Shown piece by piece: positions 47,982 to 59,272 of a stretch of 64,000 nucleotides of DNA. The stretch's first letter is position 1; each line of letters begins with the position of its first letter. The translations under genes were made by a program, and so were the position numbers. Below the pieces are notes generated by a model. That model made no database searches, was not told the DNA's origin, and saw only the letters and a program-made list of their open reading frames with translations. Source of the stretch: Chara braunii (taxonomy: Eukaryota > Streptophyta > Charophyceae > Charales > Characeae); the NCBI GenBank assembly GCA_003427395.1, contig BFEA01000005.1:6096658-6160657 (forward strand), in the 5' to 3' direction.

Positions 47982-48061
47982 TCCTAACCCTCCTATTTGC
48001 CCATCATCCCTTCTCCCTACTTCCCCGTCCCATTCGGGCACCCTGGACCCGAACCACCCCT

Positions 48062-50218
48062 CCCCCTTTGATGGCAACCACGTTAGACTCACTAGCGCCA
48101 CCTGTCGCTTTCTACCGCAGACCCCCCTACGCCCTCCGCTCACGCGGACCTCCTTTGGCCCCCTCTAGTCCAGCCCGTCACCTCCCGCGGCGTGTCACAA
48201 GCTGCCAACGTGGCGACGACCTCGGCACCGGGGTCCACAGCCGTGCCGGTGGACCAGGGTCATCAGCCCCAGAGGATATGCACACCCTCCTCACCTCCTT
48301 CCTCACGCCCATCCAGACACAACTAGCGACTCTTACGCCCTTACAAGCGCAGGTGCCGCTGGCATGCGGCAACTCCAGGACATTGCCCGTCCTTCCTCTC
48401 CAAACTCTCTCTCTTCTCCTTGCTCCCAGTCCGGGTCCCCAGTCCTCCGACATGGTGGCCACGGTGGAGCTTCCTCCTCCGCTGCCCCCGACCCGACCAT
48501 CCTGGTGACCATCCACTCTCCTAGCTCGATGGCCACCACGGGCCAGACCTTCCCTCACTCCACGGGCGCACCCGCCCAGACTCCGCTCACTACGGCCACG
48601 GGACCACAACCCTCTGCCGCAGTCTCATCTTTTCCGGGTGCCCCGCTTCTCCCTCCCCTTCGCACGAGCGCAACGCCACCTGGCTCTCCCCCTTATGGGA
48701 TGCCCCGCGCCGCTCGTGCGTCTAGTTCCCCTACTCCTCCTACAAATCCTCGCTCGATCTATGTCTGACGTCTCGAGGCCGAGCTTGCCCAGACCCGGGC
48801 CGACCTCGCCCCCTTACGCCTTCAACCACCCCTACCCTCACAAGTGGCCGCGCCTTCGGGCGTTCCCCCTTCTTCCTCTACTCTTCCATTCCCTCCCCTT
48901 GCACCCCCTCCATCCCCGTCCTATCTCCTTCCTACTCCATCGGTTGCTGCGACCTCTTCTACCGCAGCTCCCGCACAGCCTGCCGTTGTTCCCCCCGCCG
49001 CTCCACCATGCGGCCCGGGTGTACTTCTCCAGGACCTGCGTTGACTTACTCGGTCGTAGCGCAGGTCCTTGCTCCTCGATCTCCTCGCCGCCAAAACGGT
49101 GGCGCACCACTCGTCCACTTGATGAACATTGCCTTGTATGATGGTAGAGGGATACTCGTGTCTCGGTGGCTGCAGTCTGCCACCTGCACGCTCCGACTCA
49201 TGGTCGTCCCACCTGATCAGTGGGTGACTCACCTCTCCACACGCCTGCGTGGCGATCCTTTCGACGTCTGGGAGGATTTCTACACTCACTCCCTTCATGA
49301 GGGTCGGACCTCGACCTTCATGGATTTCTAGGCGTTCCTCGAGGATCGCTTCGGAGCCCGACACGACGTGACCGACGCCTTCGAGCGTGTTGTCAGTACA
49401 CGCTGGTCCGGCTCTGGTGGCGCTACCGGCTTGGACCACCACATCCTGGTCTTTCTGGACGCCCGCCTCATTTGTGATGTGGCGTTCGTCCCCGAGGCTG
49501 CCCTCATCGATCGCTTCTTGGCCAGCTTCCCCTTGAGTACCGCTCCGAGTTATGGCGGTATGTCTTCACATCGGGCCCGCAGGCCTACGAGGCCACAAGG
49601 GCCCATCGGCGGATGCGGGGCCGTCTTCACCCTGCTTCCTCCTCCCCACCTCACCGTACTGGTTACACTCCCTCCTTCTCTCACGACACTTCCCAACGCC
49701 TTTCCCATTTTCACGGTCGTCCCCGCCATTCTGCGCAGCAGGGCCCCCATTTCTCGCGCCGCTTCAGCGCGCTCGAGTATGGTGAGCAGGACGTTGTTGC
49801 TCCGTTGTCCCTTGAGGGTGACCATAGTGATGACCTCGATCTCTGCGAGGCCGTCCACTATCACCTGGAGGACTCTACCGTCCCTATAGTCGAGCGCCTC
49901 CAGCTCACCCTTTCCACCCTCTCTTGAGCACGCAGCTACTCTAGTCACACTGGCGTGTCGTCCCCTGAGGTCGCTTAGCAGGACCTCCCTTAGGGCTTCG
50001 TCCCTGCTCGCGGTGTCCTTTTCGCTGAGGAGCGCGCGACCATTTTGGGCCGGTGTGGGTGTTTGTGTTGCCGCCAGGACGGTCATACCTCCTCGTGGTG
50101 CCCTTACACCACAGCCCTCGACCACCACTATGCCGAGCTTTCTCGCCAACGTCGTGCTTAGTCCCCCCCCAGTGCCTCGCATTCCCGCGACGCCTCCTAG
50201 CCACGGTGCAGCGTAGAC
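48062..50218 (+). pseudogene. element 3 gag
   Basis: Starts at an ATG around 48069-48071. Pro/Ser-rich N-terminus, frameshift near 48355, TGA at 48766-48768, frameshift near 49020. Then a capsid-like region (Leu-Arg-Gly-Asp-Pro-Phe-Asp-Val-Trp... Phe-Leu-Glu-Asp-Arg-Phe-Gly-Ala), interrupted by TAG at 49329-49331 where CAG is expected. Another shift is near 49540. A CCHC knuckle at 50060-50101 (Cys-X2-Cys-X4-His-X4-Cys) marks the nucleocapsid. Confidence 0.8.
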
Positions 50219-50448
50219 CTCCGCCCTCCTCAGTCGTCGGCTTCCCGACATCTTCGTCACGATTTGCCCCTCTCACTACTGGAGTTGAGGTATCACAGGA
50301 CCCGACAGAGTGGACTCAGCCCTCTGTCGTAGTACCGCCTGCGCTTCCGTAGACCACCATTTGCCCTCCCACCTTTCCGCGATTACCGACGCGTCGAGCC
50401 ATTCGCTCAGCCCATTGTCGCGAGCAGCTTGCGACTCGCGAGGACGTT

Positions 50449-51100
50449 GTGTCCTTCGTTTTGGACTTGAGCATGATCCAGGCTCGTGAGGAGCGACTCA
50501 CCCTCGATGTCGCTGCACGACGTCGCCTTCTCGCCATCCTCTTTGACCCTGATAGCACCCTCCCGATCATTCCAGTACGACTCGAGACCTCCACGAGGGT
50601 GTACTTAGCGCTATGGGATTCCGGTTCTCAGGGTGACTTCATTCACCCACTGGTGGTGAAGGAAGCACGCTTACCCACAGCAGGGTCTCCGACTCTCATC
50701 TCTGTCACCCTATGAGATGACAAGACCCAATGCTTCTTCGATCAAACGGTCACCGACCTCCCTTTCTTCCTCACCCACGAGCCGACTGATCGTTCCCCGA
50801 CGTCTCGTCGCCACCGCTCCTCTACACATTTCGTTGTGATGGAGACGGAGTACGATTTCATTCTCGGTACTCTGTGGTCTCGTCGGTTCTGAAGCACCGA
50901 GGCCGATTGGGTGACCAACACTCTCGTTCTCAAAACGAAGTGTGGACAGATGTATCGCATACCTTTCATAGGTACCACTGCGACACCATGCCCCGAACCT
51001 CCTCTCCCAGAGCCTTTTGTGCCCACACCATCTCCTACTATCACCGTCACATCGCCTCGACAGTTCGCTGACTTCATCCATTAGGACAACGTCACCTTCT
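50449..51100 (+). pseudogene. element 3 protease
   Basis: Retropepsin active site Leu-Trp-Asp-Ser-Gly-Ser-Gln-Gly-Asp-Phe near 50620. TGA at 50713-50715 fits CGA, after which the domain continues in frame to Phe-Ile-Leu-Gly-Thr-Leu-Trp (~50860). Confidence 0.8.
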
Positions 51101-51221
51101 TTACCATGAACGTTACAGATCTCTTGCACTATGATCCACCCTGTCTCGACGCCGAGCTCATCTCTCGGGAGCCAAATCCTCCTTCTATCTACATGGCTCC
51201 CATCTCTACTTCCTCCTTCCG

Positions 51222-52260
51222 TTGTCTGTCGAGTCCAACCCGTCATCATGCGCCTGCGCTGACGCTGAGGAACTCACAAACTATACGGTCGACCTGGAGC
51301 CCGCAGTTCATGACCTCATTCGAGAGTACCGCAACGTTTTCCCATCGTCATTCTTGTACACCAGCATCCCACCGATGCGTGACGTCGAGCACTCCATGCA
51401 GCTTGTGCCTGACTATCGTGTTCACCACCAGGTACCCTACAGACTCTCGATCCCTGAGGCCACCGAACTCAAGCGTCAACTTGAGGAGCTCCTGAGACTG
51501 GGTTTTATTAAACCCAACAACTCCTCGTGGGGTGCACCCATCCTCTTTGCTCGCAAAGCGGATGGAACTCTTCATCTCTGCATCGATTATCGCGGTATCA
51601 ACCACTACACAGTTAAGAACAACTACTCCATGCCTCGTTCCAACGAGTTGTTCGACCACCTAGCAGGCAACCGCTTTTTTACAAAGATTGATCTTTGTAG
51701 CGGTTACCATCAGATCCGCGTCCCTGCAGCGAACCAATTGAAGACAGCGTTCTGATCCCGCTTTGGCCACTACGAGTTTACGGTGATGCCATTTGGCCTC
51801 ACCAACGCACCTGCTACCTTCCAGACGACGATGAACGACATCTTCAGGGACATCCTAGAGCAGTACATTCTCGTCTACCTCAACGATATCTTGGTCTACA
51901 GTCGTACCCTTGAGGAGCATCTCAGACACCTCCGCGACGTCCTTGACCGCTTGCGTAGACATGGTTTCTACGCCAAGCTGAGCAAGTGCCACTTTGCCCA
52001 GTGCAAAGTGGATTTCTTAGGACACTGAGTATCGGACCAGGGTCTCCACATAGACGACTCGAAGATTGCTTCTATTGCGGATTGGCCTAACCTCAAGCCC
52101 GTTAAGTAGCTTCGCAATTTTTTTGGACTTACGAGTTATTACAGTAAGTTCATCAGAGCTTACGCCTCCTACTCGCAAGTCCTTACCTCTACCCTCCTTC
52201 GGAAGAACCAGCTACGAGTTTGGACACCCCTCCACGAGGATGCCTTCCACGCCCTCAAGA
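51222..52260 (+). pseudogene. element 3 reverse transcriptase
   Basis: All RT blocks are present ([33 protein letters not shown]). The catalytic box at 51876-51887 reads Tyr-Leu-Asn-Asp: the first catalytic Asp is Asn (GAC to AAC at a CG site). In-frame stops at 51753-51755 (TGA), 52026-52028 and 52107-52109 (TAG). Confidence 0.92.
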
Positions 52261-52870
52261 AGGCGGTGACATGTGCACCGGTTCTCCTCCTACCCGATTT
52301 TCATCGTCCTTTTATCCTTACCACCGATGCGTCCGACTTTGCTGTAGGAGCAATGATTTCTCAACTTTTCCCCTCCTCTCCTGATTCCTCTCATCCCTCA
52401 CTTCCCACCTCTTACCCCTACCACGGCTTCCCGCCTGACGCCTACTCGTCCAGCTACTGACGCGCCTTCTATTGACTATTCTCCTACCATCGCTGATGAC
52501 GGCACCGTCGAGTCTCGCTCAGGTGATTGTCCGATAGCCTTCTACTCTCATCAGCTTCTGCCCGCCAAGATAAACTACACTGCTGATGAACGTGAGGTTC
52601 TCGCAGTAGTTTATGCCACTCGACATTGGCGTCCTGCACGGGGCATCATTCACGGTGCGCACAGACAACTCTGTTGTCCAGGCTTTTCTGACAAAGTCGA
52701 AGCTCACTCCTCGTTAGGCTCGTTGGTGGCGTGACCTATCCGAGTTTAGTTTCACCACTAAGCACATCAAGGGTGAGACCAATCGGGTCGCAAATGTCTT
52801 ATCCCGGCGCCCTGACCATGATCTAGACTAGATCCAGCTCGCTGCCATCTCGGTCACCACCATCCACCAC
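52261..52870 (+). pseudogene. element 3 RNase H
   Basis: Leu-Thr-Thr-Asp-Ala-Ser-Asp-Phe (~52317), an insertion-like Ser/Pro-rich stretch, then Ala-Asp-Glu-Arg-Glu-Val-Leu and a decayed Asn-Ser-Val region. Several stops and shifts. Confidence 0.75.
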
Positions 52871-54535
52871 TCAGTGACCGATGAGTTTCGCACTCAGTAC
52901 CGCCACTGCACCGACTATCGCGACATCCATGCGACCCTTCGGAGTGGCAAGACTGTCCCGAACTACTCTGTTGGGGACAACGGTCTTGTGTATTGGCACG
53001 GTTCACAGGGCACCAGAGAGCCCCGCATTTGTGTTCCCTCCACCGGACAGCTACGTGTCCGAGCAGTAGCAGAGTTAGTCGCCGGTCATATGGGCTTCCA
53101 CAAGACGTTGGCTCGTGTGAGCCGCCTGTACGTCTGGCCGAAGCGCAAGGATTTTGTGAAGGACTACGTCGCATAGTGTCCCACCTGTCAGGAGGTGAAT
53201 AGTGCGAACCACCTGCCTTATGGTTTGCTCCAACCTCTTCCTATTACCGAGGGTCGGTAGCAGTCCATTTCGATGGACTTCATCGGTCCTCTTCGTCCTT
53301 CGACCCCCCGCGATCATGATGCTATCCTGGTCATCGTCGACCTTTTTATGAAGCGTGCACGCTTTGTTCCGTGCCGCTATGCCATCAGTGCATGTGAGGT
53401 CGCCGACATCGTGTTTGACCGAGTCGTGCGTGACCACGACTTACCCCTGAGCATCATATCTGACCGTTACCCGTGCTTTACCAGCCGATTCTAGCGACCG
53501 CTCCAGGAGGTGTACGGCACCGAGCTCCGTTTCTCCTTGTCTTACCATCACCAGACTGATGGTCAGACCGAGGTCACGAACAGGACTCTCGGAGATATTC
53601 TCTGAAAGATTGTTCGTGGCGACCAGCAGTGGGATCTCCATCTTGCCCACGCGGAGATAACCTACAACCTCGCTGTTTCGCCAGCCACGGGGATGTCGCC
53701 TTACTATTGCAACCTCGGTTATCACCCTCGTGTTCCCGCGGACTTCCTTCAACCGTGACATATGCACCCCGACACGAGTTGTCCCACGTTGGATGATTGG
53801 GTTGCACACATAACGTTGATTGTGCAGACCACGCATGAGCACATAGCCGCTTCCCAGACTCGTATGGCCGTGCATGGGAACCGATCGAGGATGGATTATC
53901 CATTCAAAGTCGGTGATGATGTGCTTGCCGATGCCCGCCACTTACAGCTTGAAGCGAACACGCTTCGCAAGTTTCGGCGTTGCTTCTTTGACCCATGCCG
54001 CATTCTCTAGGCCGTCGGTTTTGATACGGCATCGAGCCCGGTCAGCTTCCGTGTGAAGCTGCCCGACTACCTACGCCAGGCTCGTGTGCACGATGTCTAC
54101 CACGTCTTGTTACTGTGTCCCTATCGCAAACTGTCCGAGCGTTTCGCTAGACGACTATAAGAGCGCCCTCCACCCATCATGGTGGACTGCCACGAGGAGT
54201 TCTTCGTTTCCGACATAATCGGTCGCCGAGTCACCGACGACAACCCTCCTCACGTCGAGTATCTCGTATGTTGGAAGGGTTATCCTGATGAGGAGGCTAC
54301 TTGGGAGTCCCTCGAGCACTTGCAGCACGCTCGCATGTTGGTGCGTGCCTATGACCGTGCTCGTCGTGCTGGGTTGATTGCTCCTCCTCAGCCCACCGAC
54401 CCTCTTCCTTCTCCCTTGACTGAGGAGACTGCTGAAGTCGAGCCTGCTCCATCTGAGGCAGACCAACAGCGGCAGCTAGATGCTTATGAACGTCCACAGC
54501 GCACTCGTTGTCGTCCTGTTCGATACGACAATTGA
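52871..54535 (+). pseudogene. element 3 integrase with chromodomain
   Basis: Zinc domain (His-Met-Gly-Phe-His; Cys-Pro-Thr-Cys at ~53178). DDE core: Asp in Ser-Met-Asp-Phe (~53272), Asp in Ile-Ser-Asp-Arg (~53458), Glu in Gln-Thr-Glu-Val (~53565). Stops at 53174, 53492 and 54008 (TAG), ~53604 and ~53757 (TGA) and ~54158 (TAA). The last open part (54179-54535) ends in a textbook chromodomain, Val-Glu-Tyr-Leu-Val-Cys-Trp-Lys-Gly-Tyr... Ala-Thr-Trp-Glu, typical of chromoviruses that target heterochromatin. Confidence 0.9.
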
Positions 54536-55588
54536 CTTCGACTTCTCTTCCCACGTCCTTGGCTTCTCAGTACTCCATCCACACCAATTTTGCTACTTTA
54601 TCTCGTCGAGGTTGCGGCTCTTCCTTGACGAAATTCCGAACTTCTCTTCATGGACGTCATTCGCAGCTCCACGGACTTCGTCACGATCAGCTCTACCTAC
54701 TTCAGACGTCGTCACTCTCTTACCACTTTACCGTGTACAGTACCCTGGTTGTGTCGCCTGATGGTCTCCCTTAGCCGGGTTCCTCTAAGTTGGGCTCTCC
54801 CTTGGTATACGCATAGGCATCGGGACCATAGCGTTGCCCTTGTTTCCCAGCTTACGGATTTAGCTCCGACTTCCCTCACTTTAGGAGTCATTTGCATGAT
54901 TCTCTTACCCATCACTTTTTCTACCCTCTGCCGGCCCTCACGCCCTAATTAGGCAGCCTTGCATGCTTCATCTAGATGCGCCCAGTATACCAGGCTCCCT
55001 TATTCCGTTGCATGGTCGACCTTACATAGCGGTTACCCCTTTAGTCGAGCATTACCCGCCCTGATGGTCTATCTGTTAGGGTCATTGGTTTTGTTCGCTC
55101 CCGGTTCCCTACCCTCATTGAGCCTGATGGCATGTGTCTCCTTGTCATTATATGTGGATGCCCTTAGGAGTTTATCGACCCCTAGGCTGCATTCGACACC
55201 CTCAGAGACCATCCCACCCTGTGGTTTGCGGCACACCTTTCCTGTGACATATGGTTGTCTTGTTATTGTTTTGTTGCTCTCAAATTGAGGCCTCTACCTC
55301 TGACCTTTCTATGATGTAGTTGTCTTTGCTTTGGCTGTTCTTAGGACTTGTATACTAGTCAGCGGTTTCCAGACTGAGGCTACTGCCTCCAACATTTTAG
55401 GATTTAGTTGCCATTACTTTTGCTTTCCTAGGACATGTATACTAGTTAGTTTCTTTCTGCTTTTACTTAGGCTGTTAGCTGTGATATTGCTGCTTTTGCG
55501 ACATTTTCTAGCCTAGGCTGCATCGCATGGACTTAGCATGGAGCTTGCTCCGCATCCCAGACTACTCGTTTTTTTTTTTCTTTTTCTT
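54536..55588 (+). other. 3' untranslated stretch of element 3
   Basis: About 1 kb between the end of pol and the LTR with no recognisable domain. A third gene cannot be excluded but none is supported. Confidence 0.5.
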
Positions 55589-55740
55589 TGGTAGAGTTCC
55601 GCTTCTTGGCGGAAGCGTGCTTGTATCTAGGCGATCCATCACAGGCCGAGGATCGTGTTTCTTTGGTAGAGTTCTGCTTCTTGGCGGAAGCATGCTTGTA
55701 CCTAGGCGATCCATCACAAGCCGAGGATCATGTCCCGGAC
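55589..55740 (+). repeat. ~76-bp tandem duplication before the 3' LTR
   Basis: Two copies of TAGAGTTCYGCTTCTTGGCG then GAAGC...GGCGATCCATCACARGCCGAGGATC. The GCCGAGGATC end is the nearest thing to a PPT. Confidence 0.85.
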
Positions 55741-55743
55741 CTC

Positions 55744-56039
55744 TGGTTGGCATGTGAGACCAGCCCCTTGACCTGTTCCCACAGGCCTGTGTTGTATTCG
55801 GGGTAGTCCAATCCAGGCTGGTACCTCTATCGGTACCAGCCAGTCCAGTCCAGTCCACTCAGTCCGCTAGGGTATACCCCAGCCAGAGTCTGTACTTGGG
55901 TTCATTCTACATTCGCACAGTTTGGAGTACGTGCGTTGGAGTCTTGCGTGGGAGTTGCGCTGTGTCATCTTGCTCCACCCTCATCCTCCATCTCCATCTC
56001 TATCCCAGGCGGAGCACCTCACCCGGTGGGTCCGCCACA
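55744..56039 (+). repeat. 3' LTR of element 3
   Basis: 296 bp, TG...CA, aligned with 46230-46514. Carries TGTGAGACC where the 5' copy has TATGAGACC. Confidence 0.85.
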
Positions 56040-56157
56040 GGAGCGAAGGACGTGAGCGTCAAAGAGATTGTGATGTTCTTTGCATTGGAGCTGCAAGACA
56101 AAAAGTAGTAGCGGTAAAAACTAAAGTAGGGGGAATTACAGTAGGGAAACTATTGTA

Positions 56158-56390
56158 CTGAAAACTGCAGCAGTGGAAACCGCAGCAGTAGAAACTGGAA
56201 CAGTGGAAACTGGAGCAATGGAAACTGCAGCAGTGGACACTGCAACATTGGAAACCGCAACAGCCGACACTGGAATAGTGGAAACCGCAACAGTGGACAC
56301 TGTAGTAGTGGACACTGCAGGAGTGGAGACTGCAGCAGTGGAAACTGCAGGTGTGAGACTGCAGCAGTGGAAACTGCGGTAGCAGCAAAT
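56158..56390. repeat. ~18-bp minisatellite
   Basis: About 13 copies of GTGGAAACTGCAGCA-type units (12-18 bp). The Cys/Ser-rich minus and Glu/Thr/Val-rich plus frames are repeat translations. Confidence 0.9.
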
Positions 56391-56473
56391 GAGCAAGCAG
56401 GGGCGGGACGGGAGCATCATGGGGGCGAAGAAGAAATTGGATGATACGAGGACCACCGCAACATGCGTCGGAA

Positions 56474-58600
56474 TCACTGAGAGAGACATGTCACATGCAT
56501 AGGATAGCGACGTTGGAGGGAGCACATGTAGCAGGTCCACCCCTTAGCAAGGATTGGTGGGGAATGCCCACGCGAAAGCATACGGCGAGTAAGTGTTGTT
56601 GCCACAGTTCGAGAGTCCTGCCAATTGTTACATATTTGTTCAAATATGGTCAATTGCCCAGTGAACACACCAGCCAGTTGATGGGAAGGGATGTTGGAGG
56701 TCGCACTTGGGTAACGAGTGACAGGGAAGTCCCAAGCAGCCGCTTTATCAAAGACGCTCATGCAAAGCGAGCCATCGGAACGGACCCGTAGATGCATACC
56801 TAAAAGGGTACAGGAGACATCTGTAGTTGTAGTCTCCTTCCACTCAAGCCCATAGTGCTCTGGTGGAGGAGGTAATTGTCCCCATGAAAGAACATCATCA
56901 ATGAGGCGATAGGTGAAGGCATATTGTTGAGCAGCTTGAAGATCATGTTGACAAATGTCATCAACAAAGCGTGCTTCATCCCAGTACAGCGTCATATTAG
57001 AATTTTTTGGGCCAATACCGATAATTTGGTTCTGAAGCATACCATCTCTCGTGTATAGAAAAATGTTTTGTACAACAAAGCGAAGATGTTGGAGAATCTG
57101 AGAAACGGAAAGGGTATCCGGGTCTGAATCAGTTGTCCATTGGCCACAACGAGGTCCTCGAATAGCCATGTTGAGGGCAATGTTGCGTGAATGCGTGCGA
57201 GCTTGCCGAAGGGCATAAGCATGAGCTTCATCAACAACTTTTGCCACATTATTCAGAATGCGGTCATGAGGAAGGTTGGTGTACATTGTGGTAAAATCAA
57301 CAGTGCGAAGAGAGAGGCCACGAAGAGACGATGCATTGTTTTTCAGGTCGATTGCCACTTCATCAGCACTCTGAACGATCCAGCACCGTCGAACACCAAC
57401 CTGTTGATAGAGCTCAGTGTCTTTCTCACGAAGAGTAGAGATCACTCCTTACAAAACAACGCTGAGATACGACGAAGTAGTCATTGTGCTAGCCAAGGGT
57501 TTGTGAGGAGGCCGTTCATGAATGGTGCGAATTGTTGGACGAGGGCGGGCACGCGGGGGAACAACATTGTTATTTTGTGTTGTGACTCCAAGAATGCTGC
57601 GAAGAGCTGGAAGAGACTTATGAGCTTTGAGTACATAGTAAAGGTAAGGTAGGGTATCAGTGTGGGTGTAACCCCAATGGTGATTCCACACTGCATGGTG
57701 GTCAAGGACATCAACAACGGACTCTTGAGGATGAGTATAAGTGGGGTTGTCCAAATGGGTAGAGAAATGAAACAGATACCAATTCTTGCAGCAAATTGCC
57801 AAATTGTGTGATGTTTTGTCCACAGGGGCAATGGCAAAGTGTTGCTAAACATGGTGAAAGGAGACATGTGTAGAACGTAGTGAATGTGGTTGGCTCACAT
57901 GATTGGAGAACGAAGAGGCATTGGATTGACAATACACAAGGATTGCAGAATGTCAGTTGTTCAACTTCTAAGAAAGAGACGAGAAAGAAGCAGATCGAGA
58001 ATGCCCGGCCAACAACCTTTTGTAATTGGCAATGTACTCATCTAGTCCAATTGCCAATGCCTGGAGCACAACATCGGCAGTTTTCCCATTCAGCCGATAC
58101 TTCGAGCCTATGCGAAGGCTATCATCGGAGATGATATTGTAGTCAACAGACACAATATGGTCATCCACAAGATCAGAACAATGTGGAAAGGCTATGCGGC
58201 ATTCGCAATCAGAGGAGTTGGCCTAGTCGGGTAAGGTCATGCCAGGAGTAACACTCAAGGCCACATCAGTGAAGTTACAAAACTGGACAGGCGTGGGTGG
58301 CATCAGTTTGTCACATACACGAACATGTGTGGCTGCTTGAGGGTCGAGGTGCAATGCAACTACATCCGACAATTGTAACACATGGCGCAAATTTGTAGCA
58401 CGAGCTACCTAATGCGTATGTACGACCTTGATGTGGTCAGTAAATCTGGGTCACGAGGTTGTGTTGTGTAACGTTGGCGGGTATGCTGCAATTTTCGGAT
58501 GAGGCATTCGAGTTCTCAAATGTCTGTCGTCATGTCTGCATTGGAGACATTATTGTAAAGCCATTGCAAAAGTCGTACCCACCATGCTGGTGCTGCTTGC
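56474..58600 (-). pseudogene. Penelope-like reverse transcriptase
   Basis: From 58453 to 56474 one minus frame is colinear with a Penelope-like RT. It shows an upstream His-Ile-Val...Leu-Arg...Gly-x-Lys-Tyr-Arg block (~58130), Val-Asp-Lys-Thr (~57825), Leu-Pro-Tyr-x-Tyr-x-Leu-Lys-Ala-His-Lys (~57640) and Asp-Phe-Thr-Thr-Met-Tyr-Thr-Asn-Leu-Pro (motif A, ~57290). The catalytic Arg-Leu-Ile-Asp-Asp-Val (motif C) is near 56905. The last 323 codons (57445-56474) are open. Stops lie at 58451-58453 and 57953-57955 (TGA), 58409-58411, 58223-58225, 57968-57970 and 57845-57847 (TAG) and 57449-57451 (TAA). Upstream of ~58430 the coding similarity shifts frame to about 58600. No GIY-YIG nuclease found. 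Family call is from motif order; a related non-LTR/TERT-like RT is the alternative. Confidence 0.7.
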
Positions 58601-58831
58601 TGACACTACACCAATTGCCCGGCGCAACTTCAGTGAGAAGGCGGTGTAGTGAGGTACGAATCATCAGTTGGGGACCCGGATGAAGATCAACATCAAAGGA
58701 CATAAGCGAAGGTGTTGGCAAGAGAGGTAAACAGTGAGGGGGTGTTGGCAAGAGAGTGAGCGGGTGTAGATAAAAGGGGTGCAACATAAGAGCCAACGGG
58801 TGTTGGTAAAAGGGGTGCTATGTGAGAAGGA

Positions 58832-59272
58832 TCAGCCGGTGCAGGAACTGATGGAGCAGCAATAAATGTGGGAAACAGGAGGAGTTGAGGCATGAGGAGG
58901 TAGAGAGGGTTGAGGAGCAAAGGGACGAGGGCCTATTTGTGTCCAACGATGAGAGCGGAAGTGTCGTCGTGGAGACGACAGTCTAGCCATTGGAAGGACT
59001 GCATTGAAACCGACCGAGTGACGAGTTCGAAGTTTACGAACCCAGAAACCCTCGCGGGGTGCAGCAGCCCATCGAAAGAGGGCATGATCAACAAGACCTT
59101 CAGACGTATGATAAAGGGTAGGATCGATGCATTCCAAGGGGCAAGCAGCAAAGTTGAATGCTGGTTGCCCACACATTGCACAGTAGAGATGGCGGTGGCG
59201 AAAAGCAGCAGAAAGGACTTTAGGCCTAGCGGTTTGACATGCGAGCATGAGCAAACAGAATATAGTGTCCAA
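58832..59272 (-). CDS. Cys-rich ORF upstream of the Penelope-like RT
   Basis: 146 codons. Residues ~25-50 hold Tyr-Cys-X2-Cys-Gly...Ala-Cys-Pro-Leu-Glu-Cys, a possible zinc-binding finger, followed by a basic Arg/His stretch and Pro/Ser tail. Same strand and just upstream of the RT, so it may be its first ORF. The Cys-X2-Cys-Gly pattern recalls the tail of the Josephin ORF. Family unknown. Confidence 0.4.
   Translation of the reverse strand: MDTIFCLLMLACQTARPKVLSAAFRHRHLYCAMCGQPAFNFAACPLECIDPTLYHTSEGLVDHALFRWAAAPREGFWVRKLRTRHSVGFNAVLPMARLSSPRRHFRSHRWTQIGPRPFAPQPSLPPHASTPPVSHIYCCSISSCTG

Larger units (their letters stand above)
46840..48061 (+). other. pyrimidine-rich leader of element 3
   Basis: CT-rich to ~47220, T-rich to ~47350, then the three-fold palindromic repeat (47393-47745) and telomere-like motif (47941-47981). 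Untranslated. Confidence 0.6.
46230..56039 (+). mobile_element. Ty3/Gypsy chromovirus-type element 3 (defective)
   Basis: Plus strand: 285-bp 5' LTR, exact iMet PBS, 1.5-kb pyrimidine-rich leader, gag, protease, RT, RNase H, integrase with a clear chromodomain, 1.2-kb 3' untranslated stretch and 296-bp 3' LTR. Many stops, several frameshifts and a mutated RT active site make it inactive. No target duplication is visible. It sits between the Josephin ORF and the Penelope-like RT, both on the other strand. Confidence 0.92.

Noticed and set aside
56474-58453. Alternative genetic code (TAG/TAA as Gln) in the Penelope-like RT
   Set aside because: Two of the seven stops are TGA, and neighbouring elements show the same C-to-T decay at CHG/CG, which explains the stops more simply.
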